From the NCBI GenBank assembly GCA_016721425.1, contig JADKID010000006.1:1-13569 (forward strand): a stretch of 13,569 nucleotides of DNA, in the 5' to 3' direction. This DNA is from Bryobacterales bacterium. Lineage in GTDB: Bacteria; Acidobacteriota; Terriglobia; Bryobacterales; Bryobacteraceae. Under the pieces are notes generated by a model. That model was not told the origin of the DNA, did no database searches, and was given only the letters and a program-made list of their open reading frames with translations. A program made the position numbers and the translations under genes. Shown piece by piece: positions 8,220 to 13,569 of this stretch (its first letter is position 1; every line of letters begins with the position of its first letter).

Positions 8220-8548
8220 AGCGGACCGGCGCAAAGCCATTCAGGACTACAAGTCCCGCAAGACGCCGCGAGGCATCTTTTCCGCGCGCGTGGGCACGTC
8301 TGGCCCTGCCTGGGTCGGCTCCTCCCCCAACCTCGATGCCGCGCAGAATGGGCTCTGGTTCCAGCTCCGCCTGGGCACTCACAGAAACCGCCCGTTGCAG
8401 GAGGAGTGGCTCCCGCTCCGGCGAGGCGGCGTTTTCCTTTGAGATCCTGGAGCAGCTCGATGACGACGTCAACCCGCTGGCCCTCCACGACCTTCTAAAG
8501 GAGCGGCGCGCCCATTGGCTGACCCGTCTGAACGCCCAACCCGTCTAG
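8209..8548 (+). CDS. GIY-YIG-like nuclease family protein (one frameshift)
   Basis: About 112 residues after removing one extra base near 8417-8420, where frame 1 ends in a premature stop at 8440-8442 while GEAAFSFEILEQLDDD continues in the next frame. It matches a small stand-alone GIY-YIG-like family: RRKAIQDYKSRKTPRGIF, WVGSSPNLDAAQNGLWFQLR, GTHRNRPLQEEW, then the C-terminal LLKERRAHWLTRL. The usual GIY and YIG triplets read GIF (22-24) and WVG (35-37), so classic tyrosines are replaced and nuclease activity is uncertain. The ATG lies inside the end of the DUF2239 gene (ATGGAAGTTAA contains both start and stop), which suggests translational coupling and a joint role. No separate promoter is seen. 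Confidence 0.75.
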
Positions 8549-8572
8549 CCAATCTGCGAAAATGAGACTGTC

Positions 8573-8783
8573 ATGCCAATGTACGAATACCGGTGCGCCG
8601 AATGCGGGCGCGAGCACGAGCAGTTGCGCCGCATGTCCGAAGCCGACACGAAAGTGGAGTGCCCGCACTGCGGGTCCCAGCAGGTGACTCGGCTATTCTC
8701 CACCTGCTGCGTCGGCGGTGGCGCATCCGGTGGGAGCAATGCTGGCAGTGGCGGCGGCTGCGCCCGCGCGCGGCTTCTCTTGA
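8573..8783 (+). CDS. FmdB-type zinc ribbon protein
   Basis: Small protein opening MPMYEYRCAECGREHEQL, the standard start of the FmdB zinc-ribbon family (putative regulators; role mostly unproven). Two CxxC pairs, C8/C11 and C30/C33, would bind one zinc. A glycine/serine-rich tail (GGGASGGSNAGSGGGC) follows, as is usual. As given, the frame runs to 8818 with an atypical ARARLLLSPL ending. Dropping one base near 8760-8765 gives GGGC-PARGFS and a stop at 8781-8783, a typical family ending, so about 69 residues and end 8783 are preferred. It starts 24 bp after the GIY-YIG gene and may belong to the same transcript. Confidence 0.8.
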
Positions 8784-8796
8784 GCCCGCTGACGCC

Positions 8797-8815
8797 GGCG
8801 GCCCGTGTGGCCGCT
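8797..8815. terminator. Possible bidirectional hairpin between converging genes
   Basis: GCGGCC (8798-8803) and GGCCGC (8809-8814) form a 6-bp GC stem with a 5-nt loop. It sits between the preferred end of the FmdB gene (8783) and the stop of the MFS gene (8815-8817). The flanking TTAAA is a poor U-tract, so termination is only suggested. Confidence 0.3.
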
Positions 8816-10034
8816 TAAACCGACTCCAGATGTGTGCTTTTGTCTCCGGCAGCAGGAACACCAGCCCTGCCGCCATGAGAAAGAACGCGGCGTTCAACCC
8901 CAGAGCTGCGCCCAGGCCGTGCCGGTCCGCCAGGGACCCCACCGCATACGGAGCCAGCGCGCTCAAGCCGCGCCCGAAATTGTAGACAAACCCCTGCCCG
9001 CGCCGCCGGATCGCGGTCGGGTACAGCTCCGCCAGCATCGCCCCGAACAACGAGAAGAACCCCGTACCGAAGAATCCGATGCACGGGCCCAGCATCATCA
9101 GCAGTAGCGGCGAGATGGTGGGCGCCAGACCATACAGCGGGGTGAGCATCGCCGCCGCCGCAACGTAGATCGCAAACGCCGGTCGCCGCCCCAGCCAGTC
9201 CGCCAGATAGCCGAAACACAGATACCCGCCAAACGCGCCGATCTGCACCGCAAAGACAAATCCGCTGGTCTTGACGATGTTCATCCCCGCGCCGCCCTGC
9301 GCCACCGGCGCGGAAAGGAAGCCCGGTAGCCACGTAAACAGCCCCCAGTAGGCAAACAACACGCTGGTCGCCAGCACTGTTGCCCAGAACGTCCGCCGCC
9401 CGTAAGGCGCTTTGAAGATGCCCGTGAAGCTCGCGCGCTGTTTGGATTTCAGCCAGATCTCCGGCTCCGCCACCTTCCGCCGGATGAACACGGTCACCAG
9501 CGCCGGCAGCACCCCCGCCAAAAACAGCGCGCGCCAGCCCAGAGTGGGCAGGATCACCGCCGCCAGCGCCGCTGCCGCCATGTAGCCCAGCGCCCAGCCC
9601 GATTGCATGAAGCTCACTGCCTTGGCCCTGTGCTCCGCTGGCCAGGACTCCGCCACCAGCGTCGCCCCGGCGGACCACTCTCCGCCCAGCCCCAGCCCCA
9701 CAATCGCCCGCCAGAAGATCAGATCCCAGATGCCGCGCGATGTGGCCGTCCCCGCCGACGCCACCGAATACAGCAGGATGGTGTAGATCAACGTACGCCG
9801 GCGCCCGATGCGGTCTGAGATCGCGCCGGCAGCGATGCCGCCAAACGCTGAGGCGATCAGAGTGACCGACGACACCAGCCCCGCCTGCGCGTAGCTCCAG
9901 CCAAATTCAGCCTTGAGTGTGGTGAGCGCAAAAACGTACAGCAGCACGTCCATCGCGTCCAGCATGAACCCGAGTTGTGCCGCCCACAGCGCCAGCCAGC
10001 GCGGGGTGGAGAATACGCCCTCAAAGAATCGCAC
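8815..10034 (-). CDS. Major facilitator superfamily transporter
   Basis: Twelve-helix inner-membrane transporter of about 406 residues. The cytoplasmic loop 2-3 signature is present (GAISDRIGRRRTLIYTILLY), as are GLGLGGEWSAGATLVAESWP in helix 4-5 and the second-half counterpart GYLADWLGRRPAF. The GGEW motif and length recall proton-coupled sialate or carboxylate symporters; the substrate cannot be assigned. GTG at 10034-10032 begins MRFFEGVFSTPRW. As given, the frame stays open to 8571, running antisense through the whole FmdB gene with low-complexity arginine-rich sequence. Adding one base at the T run 8838-8841 gives LLPETK-GTHLESV and a stop at 8817-8815, the normal ending for this family, so 8815 is preferred. 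It lies 24 bp downstream of the permease gene and is probably in its operon. Confidence 0.85.
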
Positions 10035-10058
10035 GTACGCGCCAGTATAGCGGGCGCC

Positions 10059-11313
10059 CTACTCGTAGTGCAGGGCCTCAATCGGATCCAGCCGCGACGC
10101 CTTCACCGCCGGCACCAGTCCAGCCACCAACCCCACCACCAGCAACACGCCAGTCGAAACCAGCACCGACATCGGGCTCACCGACAGATAGATGTCGCCC
10201 GTGCCCGTCGTATCCTTGAACGCTGGCCCCAGAAATGGCATCGAGCCGATCAGATAGGTCCCCACCACGCCCAACCCGATGCCCAGCGCCCCACCCGCCG
10301 CCACAATCAGGCATGCCTCCACCAGAAACTGCTTCAGGATCATCGATCGCACACCGCCCAGCGCCTTGATCATCCCGATCTCGCGTCCGGTCAATCACCG
10401 ACGCCAGCATGATGTTCGCCAGGCCCACTCCGCCAATCGCCAGTGTCAGCGCGCCCACAAAGCCCAGCAGCAGTTTCACGGCCAGCGACATACCCGTGAT
10501 GATCGTCATGAACTTCGAGAACGCCAGGATCTCCACGGCCTTCTCATCGGTCGGCGAAAAGCGATGCAGTTCCGCCAGCTTCGCCCGTACCATCTGGATC
10601 GCCCGCTGCTGATCGGCGCCCAGCACCGGCTTCCACACCAGAAACCACGGATACTTCGTATCGCCGAACACGCTGAAGCTCTCATACGGAATGAAGACGC
10701 ACTGGTTGTCCGAACGGTTGTAGTTCGCGATCTGAAGCTTGTTGTCCATCACCCCGATCACCGTAAAATGGATGCCGTTCAGGATAACGTCCTCGTCCAC
10801 CGCCGGCGCGCCGCCAAACAGATCCTTCGCCACCTTGGCGCCCAGGATCACCACGCGGTATTGATGCTGCCGGTCGTCCTCATTCAGCCAACGCCCCTCC
10901 ACGATCTTGATGTTCCGCACGATGTCGTACTCGGGCCACACTGCCCGCACCGACACATCCTTTTCCCGCCCCAGATGCTGTGCCTTCACGCCGTTCTTCA
11001 TGATCTCCGGCGAAAGCTTGTCCACCAGAGGAACAGACTCCTTGACGATGTTGGCGTCCGCATACTCCAGCCGTACCCGCCGGCCGGATCGCAATCCCCC
11101 GGCCTGCTCGCTGGTCTGTCCGCCGATGGTCAGCACCAGGTTCTGCCCCACCGCCGTGAACGCCTTCACCAGCGCGCGCTCAAAGCCATCGCCGTAGCTG
11201 ATGAGGATCACAAACACGTCACCCCACGCCAGGCTGAGCGTGGTGAAGATGGAACGCTGCCGGTGAAACCGCAATGCCGCGATGCTCTCCGCGAAGATAT
11301 GCCGCCAGGTCAT
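10059..11313 (-). CDS. MacB/FtsX-type ABC transporter permease (frameshifted near 10380)
   Basis: About 418 residues when joined. In order: an N-terminal membrane helix (FHRQRSIFTTLSLAWGDVFV), a periplasmic MacB core domain (KIVEGRWLNEDDRQHQYRVV, ILGAKVAKDLFGG, FTVIGVMDNK), then three C-terminal helices of the FtsX domain ending KASRLDPIEALHYE. The frame breaks around 10378-10386, where VIDRTR should continue EIGMIKALGG; two bases appear lost from a GA repeat. The signature ERTREIGxxKAxG is then restored. ATG at 11313 follows a good ribosome site (GAGAGGTG, 11318-11325). Such permeases work with an ATPase and drive mechanotransmission, peptide or drug efflux, or lipoprotein handling; no ATPase is in the window. 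Confidence 0.87.
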
Positions 11314-12634
11314 GATGCACCTCTCGGCGCTCGTGGCGCAGAGCCTCCACCGGAGTCAGCGCCGCCGCCGCCCTCGCCGGCGGCAGGGCCGACGCCACCG
11401 CCACCAACCCAGCGCCAGCGTCGCAAACGCCAGCATGTTCCACTGGATCGGCAGGCCGGAAAACATCGCCGGCATGGGCAGCGCGTTCACCGCCGTGGAG
11501 AGGCCCCACACCAGCAACAGCCCCGCGGCCCCGCTCAGCACCGCCAGGAAGAGTCCCTCCAAAAAGAAGTCCAGGAGAATCCTGTGGCTGGTCGCGCCCA
11601 GAGCCTTCTTCAGCCCGATCTCATTGGTCCGTTCGGCCACCGCCATCATCATCGTGTTCATCACGCCCACGCTTCGCCAGCGACAGCGTCACCAGCGACA
11701 CCACAGCCAGAAAGATCTCACCGCATTGAAGATGGAGTCGAACATCTGCGCGCTCTCGATGGAATCGAAGATCCGCAGTGCGCCCGGGTCCACCGGCGAG
11801 AAGTTAGAGAGCCGCCCCAACGCCGCCTTCACCTGCGCCTGCGCCTCTTCCCAATGCGCCACGTCCGCGGGCCGGTATAGAAAGCCGTCAATCCGCCCCC
11901 TCCGCATACTCGCGCCGGCTCGCCGGCATGTCGCGCAGCAGCGCGCTCCCGGCACCAGGATCTTGTCGTTGTCCCAACCATCGTAGGAGCTGTTCTGGTC
12001 CTTCTCGCTCATCACGCCGATCACGGTGGGGGGTAGTTGTTCAGATAGAACTGCTCACCCAGCGGCAGCAGCTTCTTCTCAGAGTTGCTTCCGCACGCTG
12101 CTGCCCAGCACCGCCACGCGCCGGCCTTCGCGCACGTCATCCCTGCTGACGGTGCGCCCGCGCTCCACCGGCAGGTTCCGCAACTTCAGATAGTCCGGCG
12201 TCACCCCCAGGGAAAGAAACCGTCCGGAATTCGTCGCGCTCCGCGCCGGCACCTCGTACCTCTGTGCTCGGCCGCCGCCACCTGGATCGCCGGGCGTCGC
12301 ACGAATAATCTCCAGGTCTCTTTCTCAATAGTACGCGCCGCCCGCCCGCTGGCCGCCCGCCTGCTCCTCGGTCACCCCGCCATACACAAAGACGATGTTG
12401 TCGCCGATCTGCGCCATGTTCTTCCGCTGGCCTGCCGGAATCCATCGCCCAGCGCAGACATCAGCACCAGTGACGCAATCCCCCAGGCAATGCCAAACAA
12501 CGTCCGGAAAGCTGCGCAGCTTGTTTCCGGTGCAGGTTCGCCAGCGTCTGCTGCCGGAAGAGGTCCAGCACCAGCTCGCCGCCGCATCCGGCGGTGGCTG
12601 CGCCGCTGCGCGGGGCCGCGTCCATGGCCGCCAT
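11310..12634 (-). pseudogene. Second MacB/FtsX-type ABC permease, heavily frameshifted (probably sequence error)
   Basis: A complete permease can be followed across several frames. The N-terminus has GGELVLDLFRQQTLANLHR, then (12550-12440) FRTLFGIAWGIASLVLMSAL. The periplasmic domain has pieces such as NMAQIGDNIVFV, FLSLGVTPDYLKLRNLPVER, GRRVAVLG, YPPTVIGVMSEKDQNSSYDG and DNDKILVPGA. The C-terminal FtsX domain has GVMNTMMMAVAERTNEIGLK, LLDFFLEGLFLAVLSGAAGL and ALTPVEALRHE. ATG 12634 is the likely start, and the stop falls near the ATG of the next permease but cannot be fixed. At least eight indels are needed across 1.3 kb, while the encoded motifs remain well conserved, so a functional gene read badly is more likely than a decayed copy. 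It forms a tandem pair with the gene at 10059-11313. Confidence 0.75.
11318..11325 (-). promoter_or_regulatory. Ribosome binding site of the downstream permease gene
   Basis: GAGAGGTG on the minus strand, 4 nt before ATG at 11313-11311. It lies inside or at the very end of the upstream permease gene, which implies tight coupling of the two permeases. Confidence 0.6.
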
Positions 12635-12647
12635 CACTTCCGGTTCT

Positions 12648-12661
12648 AGTAGCGCACTACT
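12648..12661. promoter_or_regulatory. 14-bp near-palindrome between divergent permease and deacetylase genes
   Basis: AGTAG-cGCa-CTACT has one mismatched pair and lies in the roughly 145-bp gap between the permease start (12634) and the deacetylase start (about 12780). It might be an operator, but sequence quality is poor here. Nothing else clear was seen in this gap. Confidence 0.2.
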
Positions 12662-12779
12662 GGGAAGATTCCTGCTTTCCTGTTGGTAGTACGCGCGCAA
12701 CCCCGGCGATGTTCCCACGGCTCCCCGGATTCCCGTCACCCGTAACTTTCGCGGGCGAGCGTCTGCCAGAATGGGACCA

Positions 12780-13569
12780 ATGCCGTCTCTGGGCAAACCC
12801 CACGCCAGCCCCACCGGGCTCGTCACGATGCCGCCTTTGTGATGCACGATCCCGGCCCCGCTCACCCCGGAGTCGCCGGATCGCTGCCGCGCCATCAAGA
12901 AAGCCCTCGATCGCGCCGCTCTCTTCGACAGGCTCACCCACATCCCCGCCCGCCCCGCCTCCGGACGACGATCTCCACCTTTGCCACACCACGCGCTACC
13001 TCGCCACCGTGCGGCGATGCCGCCCGCAAATCCGCCACGCTCAGCACCGGCGATACCGCCCTCGGCGAACACCCCTCACCGGCGCCACCCTGGCCGCCGG
13101 CAGCCCCTGGCCGGGATTGACTCCGTCGTGACCGGCCGCACCCGCAACGCCTTCGCCGCCGTCCGCCCCCCGGCCATCACGCCACCGCCTCGCGCGGCAT
13201 GGGCTTCTGCGTCTTCAACAACGCCGCCATCGCCGCCCGCCAGCCCGCAAGGTCTACGAGTCGAGCGCGTCCTCATCGCCGGTGGGACGTCCACCACGGC
13301 AACGGCACCCAGGACATCTTTACGAGGATCACGGCGTCTTCTTCTTCAGCACCCACCAGTGGCCCTGGTATCCCGGCAACGGCGCGGCCACCGAAACCGG
13401 CGCCGGTAGCGGCAAGGGTACAACGATGAACTGCCCCTTCCCGGCTGGATCCGCCACGCCGAAATCGTCGGCGCCTTCCGCAAACTCGTGCCCGCGATGG
13501 CGGCCTACCGGCCCGAACTCGTCATCCCCTCACGCCGGCTTCGATTCCGCCGCGCCGACCCCTCGGTCG
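12780..13569 (+). pseudogene. Histone deacetylase family protein (AcuC/HDAC-like), frameshifted and cut by right edge
   Basis: Zinc-dependent deacetylase of the arginase/deacetylase fold, removing acetyl or similar acyl groups from lysines, polyamines or small molecules. Read across frames: SPTGLVT-DAAFVMHDPGPAHP, CRAIKKALDRAALFDRLTHI, LHLCHTTRYLATVR, FAAVRPP-GHHATASRGMGF, CVFNNAAIAAR, VERVLIA-WDVHHGNGTQDI, F-YEDHGVFFFSTHQWPWYPG, AYRPELVIPS-AGFD. These supply the tandem HH, the zinc ligands of DVH and the start of the third ligand site (AGFD). The THQWPWYPG block is typical of class II-like bacterial members. About a dozen indels in 790 bp break every frame, many of them single G or C changes. 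The start is ATG 12780 or the in-frame ATG 12771. The C-terminal part lies outside the window. Confidence 0.8.

Noticed and set aside
7603..8472. Minus-strand open frame of 289 codons opposite DUF2239 and GIY-YIG genes
   Set aside because: No motif and biased composition; the plus strand has recognisable families, a promoter and coupled starts.
10279..11880. 533-codon plus-strand open frame across both permeases
   Set aside because: Low-complexity His/Arg/Gln/Pro composition; the opposite strand encodes clear MacB/FtsX permeases.
12085..13131. 348-codon plus-strand open frame spanning the end of the second permease and the start of the deacetylase
   Set aside because: It is antisense to permease motifs in its first half and mixes fragments of deacetylase frames in the second; no coherent protein.
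1..13569. CRISPR array, tRNA, rRNA, insertion sequence, prophage or integration signs
   Set aside because: No regularly spaced direct repeats, no transposase or integrase motifs and no cloverleaf or rRNA-like sequence were seen by eye.

Overview
The window is GC-rich and most resembles Acidobacteriota, probably a Solibacter/Bryobacter-type relative. The pointers are a very large TonB-dependent receptor with an N-terminal carboxypeptidase-regulatory-like domain, a divergent membrane-anchored 'SPEF...LKERTIG...YLPPGAY' protein of a type I know mainly from Acidobacteria, and MacB-type permeases without a neighbouring ATPase. The assignment rests on family resemblance only; there is no rRNA or tRNA in the window.

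Layout. 1-3154 (minus): TonB-dependent receptor, cut by the left edge. 3155-3365: divergent regulatory region with two inverted repeats. 3366-4678 (plus): predicted membrane-anchored winged-helix-like regulator. 4686-6239 (minus): secreted protein of unknown function. 6298-7572 (plus): secreted metal-dependent amidohydrolase. 7575-7621: near-consensus sigma70 promoter overlapped by a perfect 13-bp inverted repeat. 7623-8548 (plus): DUF2239 protein and a GIY-YIG-like protein, overlapping by 11 bp. 8573-8783 (plus): FmdB-type zinc ribbon. 8815-10034 (minus): MFS transporter. 10059-11313 (minus) and about 11310-12634 (minus): two tandem MacB/FtsX permeases. 12780-13569 (plus): class II-like histone deacetylase family protein, cut by the right edge.

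The main caveat is sequence quality. Nearly every long gene carries isolated one- or two-base indels, with conserved protein continuing in the next frame. They are sparse up to about 11.3 kb and very dense from there to the right end. The pattern suggests sequencing error, not gene decay. Products are therefore described from the frame-joined reading.

The most interesting part is 7575-8548. A DUF2239 protein with an AT-hook-like GRPR patch and a ribbon-helix-helix-like stretch is preceded by a strong promoter whose -10 and start region lie inside a perfect palindrome, and it is translationally coupled to a GIY-YIG-like protein. This looks like a compact, self-regulated two-gene unit of unknown function. 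Second is the divergent pair of TonB receptor and membrane-anchored regulator sharing a palindromic intergenic region.
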